The translations under genes were made by a program, and so were the position numbers. The notes under the pieces are model-generated. The model had not been told where the DNA came from. It saw nothing but the letters and a program-made list of their open reading frames with translations, and ran no database searches. Of a DNA stretch of 64,000 nt, positions 12,601 through 25,324 are shown piece by piece. Position 1 is the first letter of the stretch. Each line of letters begins with the position of its first letter. Origin of the DNA: Acanthornis magna (taxonomy: Eukaryota > Chordata > Aves > Passeriformes > Acanthizidae); the NCBI GenBank assembly GCA_036785705.1, contig JAWUZG010000056.1, positions 1,551,001 to 1,615,000 on the forward strand, given 5' to 3'.

Positions 12601-15600
12601 TTTATAGAATTACCTGGTTTTATTAGCATCTTCAGACCATTACCACACTTCTAAAATTGATGATTCAAGAACATTACGAAAATCTTAGCATGCAAAAAGC
12701 TCTTACATAATCTACCCAATGCCATGCAATTATGGAACTCCTCTAAAACTGAAAGCTGACCTATGAGGGACTGAAGTTCTACCATTCTCAAACAGGGTGG
12801 TACCTTTTAAAAACCTATATCCACACTATACAGGTCCGTAGTATATTGCATAACTTGCAATCCAGTTTTGAAACTTCACTCTCTTCATGTTTTATACATT
12901 ATTTCTTCTAAAGTTTGGGCAAATTTATCATGTATAAATTTTGATGCACTTGTAGAGCACTTCTCCCTCACACGGTTTTGTATCTTAGATGCATAGGCCA
13001 AACTATTTACCAGTCTATTCTCTACCTATTCTAATGTTACATTGACTGGAATGCACCTTTCTAGTTCTTTTTCATAGCTCTCCAGGAGTCATTTTGGGGA
13101 AGACAGAGAGAGAGGGGAGGAAAAAATGCAAGATCAATGTCTACCTAAGTAACTTGAGTCAGAACAGCTTTCTAAGGTGGTGTGAAAGACCTGAAGATAG
13201 CCACTGCCACAAGAAGCACAAACTACACACATCATCTTGCATGAAAGGGTCTTCAATTCCCAGACTGAAGTTAGGATGACCACCAGAAAACACAGACATA
13301 TGCTCTAGATCAAGATTTTTACTACTTACCAATGAGATTTAAATGGAAACTACTGCCAAACAATGACGTAACAACTATTATAAACAGTTTAAGGGACAGC
13401 GTAAACAAAAGAAAGGACTTCATCACCACCTCTTTTTAATGCAGACTGAAAATATTATGCCATTACATAAATCTATGGCATGACCTCTCTAGAAATCATG
13501 TGCTCACTAACAGCATCCATCTAAAAAAAGATATCAGAAGCAGAAAAGCACCAGAGAATGTCATAAACAGATTAAAACCAGAGACAGTCATCCATACAAG
13601 GAGAGATTTAAAAGATTAACATTACTTTGTTTGGAAAGGAGGTGAATTTAGTCAACATAACAGAAGTAGATCAACTGGGAACATGCAGAAAAAGCATTGG
13701 TGATATTTAATCTTTTTCATAAAAGAAGCTAAAGGAAACAAAGGATCAATTAAAGGCAGCATAAAGAATGTCTACTTGAAGTTCATTACCATCAACATTC
13801 AGTAAATCAGTGATTAACAGACACTGAAGAGGACTAGATTTTAGATTTGCCTGGGATCACTACACTGTATGCCAGGTAGAGTCGTACCTGCATAGGGTAT
13901 GAGATCTCATTCCCACACAACTTGCAAAGGCTACCTCAGAGTCTGACCAACAGTTCCATGACTTGGCATTTGTGGCTAACACCATTTAAGCCATTCATAT
14001 GAACTCACCTAACCTAGCTCTATGTGACGGCAACCACTGCAGACTGGACAAATTAAGATGGGCTGCCTAAGTTTTAAGTTCCCTCCCATTCCTCAAAGTG
14101 TGTCAGCAGTAGATTTCTGCTGTGCTGCAAAAGGCTTCGCTTATGGGACCTTTAGACGAAACACTCAAAGCACTGCAGAGCCCAACAAGGAAGTTCCCTG
14201 CCTTCGGCACTGCAGGTGTGGGGCAGTCCAGGAGAGCTATGATTTTACACACTAAGTAGTTTTCTCTGAAGTGTCACAGTAGCAGCAAAAGCAGAATGTA
14301 GCTTAAGAAATAGGATCAGCAAAGTGGGAGAAGCAGGACCCCTTTCTCCTATGTATCTTACCATACCCTAACATGCTGCTGAATGGTTCTTACTGTGGGC
14401 CAAATCAACATTTGGGGTTTAAGATAGGTCATCCTTCTGTTTCAAAATACAAATCTATCTGTTTAGAGTGTATGTCATTTGTTCACAAATCTACTGTTCT
14501 TTGAGATATATTATTTGTACAGCTCTACAATTTGTCACCTCTGCATTTCAAGACTGCTGACTTGTGGGATGTGCAAAGAACTGATAGGCAACTTACACTG
14601 TACCACTGAGACACCGCTGATGGAGACAGGAAAACTCACAAAACATAAGAATTGCTGCCAAAAAGGATCCAGCAACAGAATGTTGCACATGTACAAGTTA
14701 CCTTCACAGCTATTAAGTTAAAATACATTTATTTTAACTGGTTCAGCATATCCTCAGCCAAGGATTTTTTCTTCTTTGTAACTATACACAGACTTGCCAA
14801 GCCCTACATTTTACAGACATCCAAAAGAATGCTTCCTGAGGACACAACTTAATTTCTCTATTTCTATATCCCAATTTCCTGAATTATGAATGACTTTGTG
14901 TACATTTCAGCCTAATATTTCATAAATACTTGGTTTTTATATTAGCATTAATTACATTTCCCTCCTCCAGTTACAACTCTCAACTGAATTTTTCGTACAA
15001 TTTAGGACTGACTATACAGCTGGATATTATCTCCCCATTAATTGACCTTGAAGAAATGCAGAGGCAAAGCTGCACTTTCACCATTTCTGTGTTTCTGTAA
15101 GATGACCTCCTGTGCAACGATACAGCATCTTCAGGGTACGTGCTGTTTCCAGATTAAGCTTCTCTTAAAACACAGCATCTCCTCTGCTGTGCTAAAGGGA
15201 GACACATGTTCCTTTACTGCTTTTATATACTTACAGATTATTTTTCAAATATTTTATACTCAGACCTATAGTATACTCACTGACCTATTACAACAACCAT
15301 TATTTACTAACAATATCGTTTAATTTTTTTCTTTTTTTTCTGATCACAGATGTATCCACACTTTTCAACATCTCTAGTTTATTCTGTTTATTAATAAACT
15401 GAGGCATGCTGGTCTATAAAAGACACCTTATACAAAGGAGAGCTCCATAAGGAGCCTAGAAATGGTAGCAGTATATTAAGAGCTGGAAAAATTAAAATAA
15501 GTAACAACCTCTACCTTGCATATTTTATTTAATAGGACCATTCAAGTAATTTTTTACACCGACAGCATGTGTTTAATACCTCTTTTCCACATATCTGTAT

Positions 15601-18600
15601 GCTTTTAAGATTACAATAAAAGCTGTGATTCTTAGTTATTCCTTGTATTAACAGCAATAAAAAAAATGTGAAGAACTGGTGACAAGTGGAAAAAAGTTAA
15701 AAAGAGAAGAAAACAGGTAAAGCAGTTTTAGTGGCTTAAGGCAGCAGACTAGCTATGCTGGTTGGAGAAAAACAGAAAGAGGTTGAAACCTGTGACTAGC
15801 AAGATTAGCAAACAAACAACTCAGAGTACAATCTCATACTAAATCAGATGGCAAGAGATTATGGAAAAACCCCTGGCACTAGCTCACTGTAGTAAAAAAT
15901 ACTTAGAAGATCTGTAGCCTTTGAAGGGCAGCTCTAAACTCACCTTATGTTTTCATTTCAGTGAGGCTGGGTAACCTCTGCAGTCTAAATCAAAGGTAAC
16001 TCCCAACGACAATGTTTACTTTATTAATTGCACCTTAAACTCTTCTCACTGCCCCTCAGTATGAATCCATGTTAAGCAACAAAAAAACCCAAAACTCCCC
16101 ACCAAAATCACATCAGATGTTGGATGGCCTAAATTTTACATCTGCACAAAGGAGACAAATGCTTGTGCACAAAGCAGACTAATAATTCAAATTTTTTTAA
16201 CTCCAAAGTAGTTGGAGAACACTTTTGACAAAATGCTATGTAAAAACACTCGACCTTGGAAACACTGTATTTAGAAATTCAGTGTTCAGAAATCCTCCAT
16301 AAGTATTTAACAAACTTTTTCATCAAAGTAGTTTGGAAGAACTATTTAGAAAATAGGAAGAAGCATTACATGGGCCTCAGATGCATGAATAGCACGATGA
16401 AACATGTACATGTTTATTCATCTTGCTAACATTCTCAAATCAAAATTTTACTTGTGCTGCTACTGGCAGACTTTTTAAATGTTGTAGATAAGAAGCAAAA
16501 GATGGGTTTTACAAAAGGAAAACACTTTTGTAATTTACTGTATCATTATGGGATTAAGTTTCCTAGCATCTTAATATGATTTAGCAACATTATTCCTTTT
16601 ATAAGAATTACCAGTGAAATACTTATTGCTACAGCTTGATCTTAGATGTATTTTCATAAATCTCTTTGTTTTAAAATATGAGAACATCCCAATCCATGTT
16701 TCTCCAAACAAAAAGCTTTCTTTGAACTCCATATTCCTCTGCACTTCCTTAGATAAAGTGTCTAAGAGTCAGACTGGGATTGCAGGTGTAATGCTGGTCC
16801 TTGCACATTAAACAGTGTAGTTCAAAGCATTTTCTAATTGACAGAATCGAGTGTTAATGATAGCAGGTTTTCTTTGCATCACTACTGGGTGCGGTTTCAA
16901 AGGAGGCTCATGGGGAAAGGGTCGCTTTTGAAAAGAGTAATGTTAAGATGTAGATTCAGAAGTAATATATATTACTAATGCATGTTTATAATCATATACC
17001 AGTACAAGGAAAAAGAACACTACTAAGGACAATAAACATTGCAAAATATCCATCCTTGTAGTTAACATTATATTCTTTAACTCTGTGCTATCATAACACA
17101 GACTATTATCCACAAATCTAGCTACTACAAAGTACAACTAACAATTTGCTTATAAATTTGGATGGTGAATGAATATATACAGTACACCTGCCTTCAGTAC
17201 CCTAGTGTATTTACTAAGACAATCTCCCATCATTACTTCATTAGGTAGAAAAGACAGGTAATGTATTAAATGAAAGTTTTATTTTTGTGCTGATTCCCCT
17301 GTCCCTTTGAACAGGATCATGAGTCATACTTCCTGCATGGTGTTTAATTTTTTGGCCTACTTTTCTTTCTATGCATTAGCAATTGCCAAGAATCCAATCA
17401 CAAACAGTCAGGCATTTAATTAACAGCAAGCATTTCAGAAGATCACAATCATCTTAACTAGGATGTCTGTAAGTCACAGCAGCAATACTAACGTTATTCC
17501 ATTTACTGAATAAAAGTCAGAAAAGCCAACTATTACATTCTGAAGTTCCCAGAACTATCTTTTTCTCCTGTTTAAAAAATAAAGGCAAGCCCCATCACTA
17601 CACCTACAAGCATGGAAAAACTGGCTTTAAAGTTACTCGGAAGATTTGTGCCTGCTCTCTTACCTAGCACATCAATCTATGGCCAACCAGTAGCAAAACA
17701 AAATGACATGAAACTATGAGGAATTTTGAACTGTAATACTGCTTACCAATATGCACAGAGGTACAAGACTTGCTCAGCAAAAGCAGGGAAGGCATTTCTT
17801 ACACTCAACTGAAATTTAAAAGGTTAAAGTTCCAACTTGACAGCTGAAAAGTAGAACTAAACTATCCCCTAACAGCTTAGCAACAAGGTATAGTTATGGC
17901 ACATATTTCTGAATACATTTATAAGTTTGATTAGTAACCATAATAGACTGCCATGTGGTTTGTAAACTAACCAAGAAACAGATATGAACTGACAATCAGT
18001 CTTTAGATTAAGAGCTAACTGGACCACAAACCATTCCTTTCTGAGTATTTGTGTTATGGACTCTAGGGTAAGTACACACCATGTGCCAAACAGCTTCCTG
18101 ACCTCTCTAGTGACACGACTGCCAGCAGCAGTGACAGCCACCTGCAGCTGTAACTGCAGGTCTGCACCGTGCCACAGCACTTCCTCCCGAGCTCACTGAC
18201 ACACTAATGAGCTCCACTCAGCCTCCCGCAGACAACTGCAATCCTTCTCCCTGCCCAACAGGCCACAGGAAAAGGCTGCCTCATGTCAGCCTGCCTCAGG
18301 GGAAAGATCCTGTCACTCTGAAGTCAGGGGGACTTTTCTGTAACAGATCCAGGATTTTGTCATCTGTCTTTGTAGCCTTTTTAATCATTGCATCATTTTC
18401 ACTGATTGTTGACCTGTCAGTAAAGACTGAAGACGGACTGTGAAGTCAGCACTGAGAAATGCTGAAAGCAAGCAGTAAAAAGGGTATATCCAAGTGCAGA
18501 TAGCAGAGGAGAAAAATGAAGGACAAGTACGTATAATCTTATAAGTAGAACCATTTATGGATATAAATTTAGAGGTTATGCATCATGGAATTAAACACAA

Positions 18601-20939
18601 ATCCAAAATGTATGTAAGACCTTTACAGAAATAAGAAACAGGCCGGGGCTTCTCACAAGTTGCCAGTGCAGCCCTGGGTGCTGCAGAAGTTGGGCACTGG
18701 TGTTACCTTCTGCCTCAGCAGTATTTTGCCCACTGAGCTCCATTCCAGTCTTGGATACACTGAAACATACAACCCTACAACTCACAGAAATCAGATTCTT
18801 TGCTCAAAACCAGATAAGGAGTAGGAAATTTCAAAACATTAAATATCACACAAAACCCAGGTTTCACCATTCTAAAAAGTGGGAAACTATTCAAGTACTT
18901 CCACAGTTCCTTCTAGAAATCCACACAGACATTTCTCCATGAATCAATGCTCCCATTTATCCCCCTAAGAATCTCTAAAGAAAGCACAAAATATTTTAAG
19001 AGTAAAATCACAAGGAGCCCATACAAGCAGGAAGGTTTGCAGCTTCCTATTGGGTAGAGAGGAGGATTTTATCAGTTAAACTGAGTGGAAAATGCTTGGG
19101 AGCGTGAACTGCCAAGGAAACGCTATCACAGGTCGGCAGCACGGCAGTGCTAGAGGTGGTTGTTAACCTCGACTCCATTTGGGCGTTCAAGTCTCACCTG
19201 CTAGTTAAAGATTCAGAGCAAGGCTACAAAATTTATACTTTGATTGTATTTTAAATCAGCAAGTATTTTCTCCTGACAATTCAGAGTTATCCAAGATAAA
19301 ATGTTAGTTTGCTACTAACTAAAGGAAATACCAAATTAATTAACAAGCACTTTTATAGCAAATTTAATTTTATTTTGGAGAAAACAAATTGTGAAAAGAA
19401 AGTTTTAGCCTCACTACATATCATCAGTTCTCAGTGAAGTCAAAACCGCTGGCTTGTGCCAAAGGCAAAATTTAGCTTAACCTGACTGCAGGTAATTCCA
19501 TGCAGTCATCGAAATCATATAATGTAACATGATGATTTTGCATCTTCTGTAATGAAGAACACGAAAAACACTACTTTTCCAAAAGGTGAGACAAAGAATA
19601 ATCTTTTAAATCACATTCTGCAGTAACAGGCTATTTGCAGGTTGAATTAAAACCAAGATGTCGATACAATCAATTTTCCACCAACCGTACTTACAACTAC
19701 TTTTTCAATTTTGAGTTAACACTAAAAAAAGAGCAAAATTTATTTTTCATTAATTTTCTCTCTGCCTGTAATTATTGCAGCTATGGTTTCAAGACATTCT
19801 GCAAAACTCGGCAATGTACTTATAAATTATATAAATGCAATGTTTTGAAACAACTGTTTCTAAATAAATCGTTGGAAGGGCAGTAATTTTGTTCCTTTAA
19901 TCTTTTTGTAATTCTATAAACACTCCAGCTTCACATGCAATTTTACATGCATCAACTCGGAAAGTTACATCCTGATTGAATTATAAGACTGACTCTTTTG
20001 AAGTCAAAGAAATAATGCATGAGCAAACTAGAGAGTTCTGTTATAAATTGTTAAGAGGGTTGTTTTCATGTGCGAAATTACAGTTATTAAAATATATCCT
20101 GGAAGTTTACCTCCGTACCAGCTGCAGATGCAGAGCACACACAACAAACCTACAACTGTACCTCTGCTCGGTAAGTGAGCAGAGCAGAAACGGAAAGCTA
20201 TAGCAGCTGATACCTTTAAAGCATTATATATATACACGTTAAGAAAGTTTAACCACTGCGTAATGAAACTGAAGGCTGTCAAGTCTGATAACGCACCTGA
20301 AAAGCCGTAGTTTAGCAAAGACATTTTCCCCCCCTTCTGTGAGGGGGCAGCCCTGGGGACCCGTTTGACCGCGGTCTGAGGAGGTCCCGCTCGTTTTGCT
20401 TAAGCCAGCGGAGCCCTGCGATCCCACCTCAGCAGCCACCGCCGGACCCGGCACCAGCCTTACTTCAACCTCGTCCGGGAAAAAGTTGATGGCGCTGAAA
20501 ACGAAGCTGGTGCGCAGAGACCCCGTCCCCGGCAGTGTGTGCCCCCACACGCAAAATCCCGCCTCATTTCCCCTCACGAACCGCTCCCGCTGCCCGCGCT
20601 CCCAGCCGGGCACGGCCGGGAGGGCAGCGGCGCCCGCAGACCCCGGGCCGCGGTACCACCCGCTCCATCCCTGGCAGCCCCACAGCGCCAGGACGGCTCG
20701 GAACCCGAGGCTGGCCGTGCCCTCCTCTCCAACACCCTCCTGGCTCCTCGCAGCCTTTCACCCTTCACTCTTCTTCCCGCCCCACTGGCCCCGCCGACCC
20801 TCAGCCCCCCGGGACCGCTCCGAGCCGCCTTACCCGCGTGCGAGACTCCGAGCTGGCCGAGCAGGGGAGCGCAGAGGCAGGTGAGGAGGAGCAGGGACGG
20901 GGGGCGGCCGCAGCGCAGCCGCGCTCCGCGCCCGGCCAT
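6681..20939 (-). CDS. CHRNA5: Neuronal nicotinic acetylcholine receptor subunit alpha-5
   Basis: Accessory subunit that joins alpha-3/beta-4 or alpha-4/beta-2 pentamers and raises calcium permeability. It does not form an agonist site alone. Six coding exons (minus): 20834-20939, 12288-12439, 11948-11992, 10605-10714, 8834-9665, 6681-6842. They join in phase to 468 codons, the human length. Start ATG 20937-20939 in good context (CAGCCATGG) opens a signal peptide ([13 protein letters not shown]). The Cys-loop runs C170-C184 ([15 protein letters not shown]), vicinal C234/C235 (DGCCWYPF) follow, then TM1-TM3, the cytoplasmic loop with Asp398 ([10 protein letters not shown]), and TM4 in the last exon, ending GSTNA. 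The 45-bp exon ([15 protein letters not shown]) and 110-bp exon match the conserved nAChR gene structure. The first intron is 8.4 kb. A second possible first coding exon lies at 13330-13423. Confidence 0.97.
6843..8833 (-). other. CHRNA5 intron 5
   Basis: Intron between the large exon and the TM4 exon, with donor GAG|GTGGGT. It contains the A-rich stretch at about 7193-7301. No coding sequence supported. Confidence 0.85.
7193..7301. repeat. A-rich low-complexity (AAC/AAAC-like) stretch
   Basis: About 110 bases composed almost only of A and C (AAACCCAAACAACCAACAAC pattern), ending in an ATAATAATAA run. Long open frames across it are a composition artefact. Confidence 0.7.
9666..11947 (-). other. 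CHRNA5 introns 3 and 4
   Basis: Introns 9666-10604 and 10715-11947 around the 110-bp exon. AT-rich, with a C9 run near 10240. Nothing coding apart from the exon at 10605-10714. Confidence 0.8.
12440..20833 (-). other. CHRNA5 intron 1
   Basis: 8.4-kb AT-rich intron. Its only segment of interest is the candidate alternative exon at 13330-13423. A 78-codon plus-strand frame at 18207-18443 with a hydrophobic stretch has no splice or homology support. No repeat family was recognised elsewhere in it. Confidence 0.75.
13330..13423 (-). other. Candidate alternative first coding exon of CHRNA5
   Basis: Within CHRNA5 intron 1, an ATG opens 31 codons plus one base and ends at a consensus donor (ATTG|GTAAGT). 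The phase, 1, matches CHRNA5 exon 2. The peptide [18 protein letters not shown] followed by [13 protein letters not shown] looks like a signal peptide. A possible acceptor (ATTTTCAG) at 13446-13447 could make it an internal exon of 116 bases. Splicing to exon 2 would give NLIAVSEPS and a receptor with a different leader. No promoter is visible. It is hypothetical until transcripts are checked. Confidence 0.35.
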
Positions 20940-21400
20940 GGCTGGGGCACGGCCCCCGCTGCTCCGAGCCCCGCGGCGCGGACGGGGCGCGGCGGCGGAG
21001 CCGAGAGCCGCTGGGCCGGGCGGCGCTGGCCCCGCCCCGCGGGGGCCGTGAGGGGGAGCGAGGGCGGGAACCTCGGGCAGCGCGGGCCCGGCGCCCACCG
21101 GCGGCCTCCCTCCCCCGGGCCCTCAGGGGCCGCTCCCGGCGCTGTGCGGGAGCCGGTGCCGCCGAAGGGGCTCCTCGGCAGGTACCGCGGGGAGAAGGCG
21201 GCAGCGCTCGGCGCCCCGTGCCCGTCCCGCAGCCCGGGAGCGGCTCCTGCCGAGGCCGAGCAGGTGCGCGCTGAGCGGGGCCGGGGCCGCTGTCCCGCGG
21301 CGGCCGCTGCAGTGCCCGCGCTCAGTAACTCCGCCACATCCCCCGGTCAACGCCTGCTGCTTCTACACCGTGCTTTTGGGAGGGTGTACGTGTAAGTGAC
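20330..21400 (-). promoter_or_regulatory. CHRNA5: CHRNA5 CpG-island promoter
   Basis: About 1 kb that is strongly GC-rich and CpG-dense between AT-rich flanks. It contains exon 1 of CHRNA5 at 20834-20939 and many GGGGCGG/CCGCCC-type Sp1-like boxes upstream of the ATG (for example around 20970-21060). I infer that it is the main CHRNA5 promoter. The overlapping long open frames on both strands reflect GC content only. No TATA box is evident. Confidence 0.7.
20834..20939 (-). CDS. CHRNA5: CHRNA5 exon 1 (signal peptide)
   Basis: It encodes 35 residues plus one base: start [11 protein letters not shown], hydrophobic core [15 protein letters not shown], end GVSHA. Donor GCGG|GTAAGG in phase 1 joins exon 2 (CT GTG TCT GAA), giving SHAAVSEPS. 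An in-frame upstream ATG at 21098 would put a long proline/alanine-rich stretch before the signal peptide, so the ATG at 20939 is preferred. It lies inside a CpG island. Confidence 0.85.
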
Positions 21401-22471
21401 TTCTAGCCTAAAAAAACAAACCTTCTAATTTCAATTCCGTATTAAACACTCAGTAGGGGATTTTTTAAAGTTTCTAAATCAGAATATTTTTGAACTTTTA
21501 ATCTAAAATAGATAAACTGATGCAAGCTAAAAAGACCTAGGATACTTCCATCTTTATGTGTCTTATAGATATACATTTAAAATAAATACTCTACAAAACG
21601 CCACTTTTTCCTATATCAGATAAATCTATTACAAAAGACAACTTTCAATGCACAAACTGTGACATTTCATTAGTGATGCTTCCTAAATCATCCTAATGGA
21701 AATGTGCAGTGTACACATTGCCACAGAAAATAGAAGCAGCTGGCACTAATGCATTTTTTACATCTAAGATACTGTTTAATATTTTATAGAGAGAAAAGAC
21801 TTGGAAAGAACGGCTAGATGACTTTACAGTGTTACTCAGCTTTACACAAAAAGTGCTAGATACCAGATTCCTCAGGAAAATGGTCCTTATTTAACTCAAA
21901 TAATGTTGGCAACTTTATACCTTACTAAAATGAGCATTAACCAAACAGCAATTTCATTAAGCATGCTGTCAATTGTCAAAATTTTTTTATACCAATTGTT
22001 CATTTTACAGAAAACAATACATCTCTCTGTGTAAACGGTGAATCTTTTCAATGACCAAAACAGACTACTGGAGCATTTCAATCCCTTTCTTAATTTTTAA
22101 ACTCATGTTTTTCTGTATTATCTTATCCTGCAGCCATATTTGGGTTGTGCATGTCTGTGCAAGACAATGCAGTCTGTACAAGCACTCAGAAAAAGGCTGC
22201 TTGCACAGGAGTTTCTTCCAGCACACTTCTAGTGACAGGTTGTATTAGAATGTATTGATTAGAATGCTCTGCAGTAAATACGGTCATTTTATATATTGAG
22301 AATCCATTTGTATACTGCATATCCTCCACAATCAAAATATTTCTGTTAAAAGATGCAGCATGACTCTTATTTTGAAATGCTTAGTGTATAATGCAGTGGT
22401 CAACCCAAGATTTTACAGTAAATGAAAAATATATTTTAGCCCAAAATGGGGCACAAAAAACCACTATTTAA

Positions 22472-22490
22472 TTTTTTTTTTTTTTTTTTT
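22472..22490. repeat. T19 homopolymer
   Basis: Nineteen T in a row in the CHRNA5-PSMA4 spacer. It could be the poly(A) tail of a minus-strand retrocopy, but nothing recognisable precedes it. Confidence 0.8.
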
Positions 22491-23684
22491 GGTGACACAC
22501 CAGAGTTCTGATATTTTCTGGGTGCTCCAAGAATTACTGGGCAATATTTGGACTGAAACTGCAACTCTGTAGTTTTTGATGAAAGCTGGTTCACTACTGC
22601 ACTGCACCTGGTGTTCCTAACATGAAGTTATCAGGTAAAATCTGTATTTCTGAGCACAGTAGTAGATGCATTTTAGAGCCATAATGTGTCATTACCAGTG
22701 TTGAACATAGCTGCCACTAGAACGTGCAGGACATAGGAAACTGGTTTTATTACATAACTGTGGATTTGTGTGCAGCTGGGTCCTAACTAGGCAAAACAGA
22801 TGCTGTAAGATATAAAAGGATTAAACTGTCTGGGTTACATGCCCAGCATTTTGCTAAATATTTTATGTAGCATCATCTGGCACATGTTAATTATGTTGTA
22901 TTATTACTGTTTTAGAAAACAGTAGTTATAAATAAGTAGCTGTTTTTTCCTGCTGCTTTGAACTTGGAGCAAGATGTTAATAATATCAGCAGCATGTAAA
23001 GTTTTTTATCATTTAGTGAAAGCCTAAACAATTACATGAGTAATGGTGTCTTTCAAAGGGCCTTTGTCAGCAGGAGGTGACATCTGAAGGTCCCCACTAA
23101 AGTACGCTCTCAGAATCTCCAACAAATTGGCTGATGGCAGCTTTTACTGTGCACTGAAGAGTAGTTTAACTGGAAAGCCAAATGCCAAATTAAACACAGA
23201 TAAAAATAGCCAGCCGCTCGGTTCTATTTGTAAAATAAGAAATATTCTAAGAACTTTTTGAAGCTGAATTTTCTCCAGATTAAAGCCAGTGAAGGGTACT
23301 CTTAGATCCAGTAACTTTAGTGGGTTTTCATATTATAATAGAAATAACTGCAATTAAAACTTGAAAATGAGGGCAATTTTTACTACAGAAGAACTGTAAT
23401 GGAAAATACTCTTTAAAGAAAATCAAAGACATTTAAATAAGTCCTAGAATCACATTCAGTCTGAAACTACACAATTTCTCTCATGTATGAAGTATCTGAG
23501 TGTACCAACTTCTTGGACTTACATGTGTTGTATACTTTGCTGTCTTATCTATGTATCACATACAGTCCTGTGGCCTCTAAAACCATTGACCACCTTGCAA
23601 TCATAAATATATTCATTTTCACAACACAGTGGAGAAATATTGTCCCTAATTTTAAGGTTATGAACAGAAAAAATAAATAATTAC

Positions 23685-23810
23685 CTTGGAAATCTGTAAC
23701 AAACCAGAAGCAGCTGTCAAATTTTACATCAGGAGTCTTTTGTTTTTCATCTTTATCTGGGCGCTTCTTTAACTCACAAGTAAAATATTTGAATGAAGAG
23801 GGAAGCATAC
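23685..23810 (-). other. Orphan exon-like segment B
   Basis: Bounded on the minus strand by a possible acceptor (CTCCTTTAG) and a donor (CCAAG|GTAATT). It holds an ATG two bases inside and 41 open codons: MLPSSFKYFTCELKKRPDKD, then EKQKTPDVKFDSCFWFVTDF and Gln. The donor is phase 1, which would fit CHRNA5 exon 2 or any phase-1 intron. The mixed charged/aromatic composition looks more protein-like than the flanks, but I recognise no family. It could be an upstream alternative exon of CHRNA5, an exon of an unknown gene or non-coding RNA, or chance. Confidence 0.3.
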
Positions 23811-25105
23811 CTAAAGGAGCTCATATAAGAAGCAGTCTTGGAAGTTAATTTGACTTTATTTGAATGGAATACAGTCACCTAGAAAACAAGCTAACTATTT
23901 TTAAACACTGACAGATGCAAGAGACAGCACAGGTAATTACTGGAGAAGCGGTAGTTTCATTATCTCTTAAACTACTTAGAATCTAACAAACCACATTACA
24001 ATTTCTTAGGACAATCTATTTGTGAATATTTGCATATTTGCCCTAACAAGTTCTATCATGCACTCAAGTGAGATATAAGCTATCCAGTTTTTTTAAGTTT
24101 ACAAACATCATATTATGCAAACAATTTCCAGTAAATACTTCTATCTAATTTGAAAAATCTGCCACCTTCCACAGCACCACATGAAGTTCTTGTTTTAAAA
24201 TAACATTAAATCCACAGCAATAGCTAAATATTTTAAATACTTATGTAATACACTGTAAACTCTACGTAAACACTACGTACACCAAAAAAACATACAAAGA
24301 ACAGGAAGATCTTTTTGATTAGCAAAGATACCTCAAATGTATCGCCAGAATCATTTTTCTGTTCTTACGACTTATCCCCAAACCACTCCCAGAAAAGGCA
24401 CAGTTGGTGGTGATTTTTTTTAATTTTTTTTTTTTTTTAACACACAAATCCAGAATCAACACAATAGGCCAATGCAGTCACACACTGCTCTTATTTGTAG
24501 GAAGAACAGGTAAGGAACTTGCATTAGTGTCCGGACGGCTCAGGAAGATTCTAATCATGAAAGATCTCCAGCATCTGCTTACTGCCCTAGGCTCAAATGC
24601 AGAAAAGAATCACAAATTAAATTTAGGTTAGGAGAACTTGGCTGTACATCTTGGACATGACTGCCAGCTAGAGTTACTTGCCTATTCCAAGGCAGTACTG
24701 AGGCTCAGCTCACAATCAGCTATTAATGGCACCCAGGAGAGATGATGGTTTTTTAAATTAAATTAGTAATTACTGTTCAAAGATTGTAAAGAATTAGACA
24801 ATACTTCCACTTTGTGTAAACAAAACCTTTAAATAGATAGATCTTTTAAAACTTATCACAATGCTTCAATACATTATGCAGTATAGATCAGAATATTATT
24901 TAAGTCATTCCAATTTTTTATTATTACAGTATCTAAAAAGTTCTCCTTTACCAGCAAATGATGCCATGTTTGGCAAAGAAATGGTATTGGTAATTCTTTA
25001 AACCAAGATATGCATATATGAGTTATCCCCATTTTGTTAGAAAAAGATGCATTTAAGAAAAATATTTTAGTAAGTCTATACTCTAAGCTATCTGATAATA
25101 CTTAC

Positions 25106-25324
25106 ACTACTACTCTAAATAAACTGCCTTTTATGAACTATATACATTGATGAACACAAGCTCAGATGCTTTAACAGTTTCCTAGAAGACAGAAAGCATT
25201 GCTGGAGTCTATCACGCATTGTTGCAAGTGATCTTTGAGAAGTGAGAAAAAACTCCATTTTGGCATTGCTGCTTTTAGAGCATATTCCAAGTACTTGTAT
25301 AACCATCATCAGTGATCCAGAAAT
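25106..25324 (-). other. Orphan exon-like segment A
   Basis: Minus-strand segment of 219 bases with a good acceptor (CATCTTTTGCAG) and a strong donor (TAGT|GTAAGT). It lies in a 119-codon open frame (25115-25474) that stops nine bases before the donor. The last part reads RSLATMRDRLQQCFLSSRKL then LKHLSLCSSMYIVHKRQFI. An open frame this long is unusual in DNA this AT-rich, but no family is recognised. It may be a 5'-untranslated or lncRNA exon. Confidence 0.25.

Noticed and set aside
18207..18443. 78-codon plus-strand frame with a hydrophobic segment ([15 protein letters not shown])
   Set aside because: Lies in CHRNA5 intron 1 on the opposite strand, without splice sites, homology or promoter. 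Single hydrophobic stretches arise easily by chance.
20939..21098. Upstream in-frame ATG at 21098 as the CHRNA5 start
   Set aside because: It would add a Pro/Ala-rich stretch of about 53 residues before a textbook signal peptide. The ATG at 20939 has good context and yields the family's usual length of 468.
20396..21395. Several 160-290-codon overlapping open frames on both strands at the CHRNA5 CpG island
   Set aside because: The high GC content removes stop codons in all frames. The products are Pro/Ala/Gly/Arg-rich without domains, and the only supported coding part is CHRNA5 exon 1.
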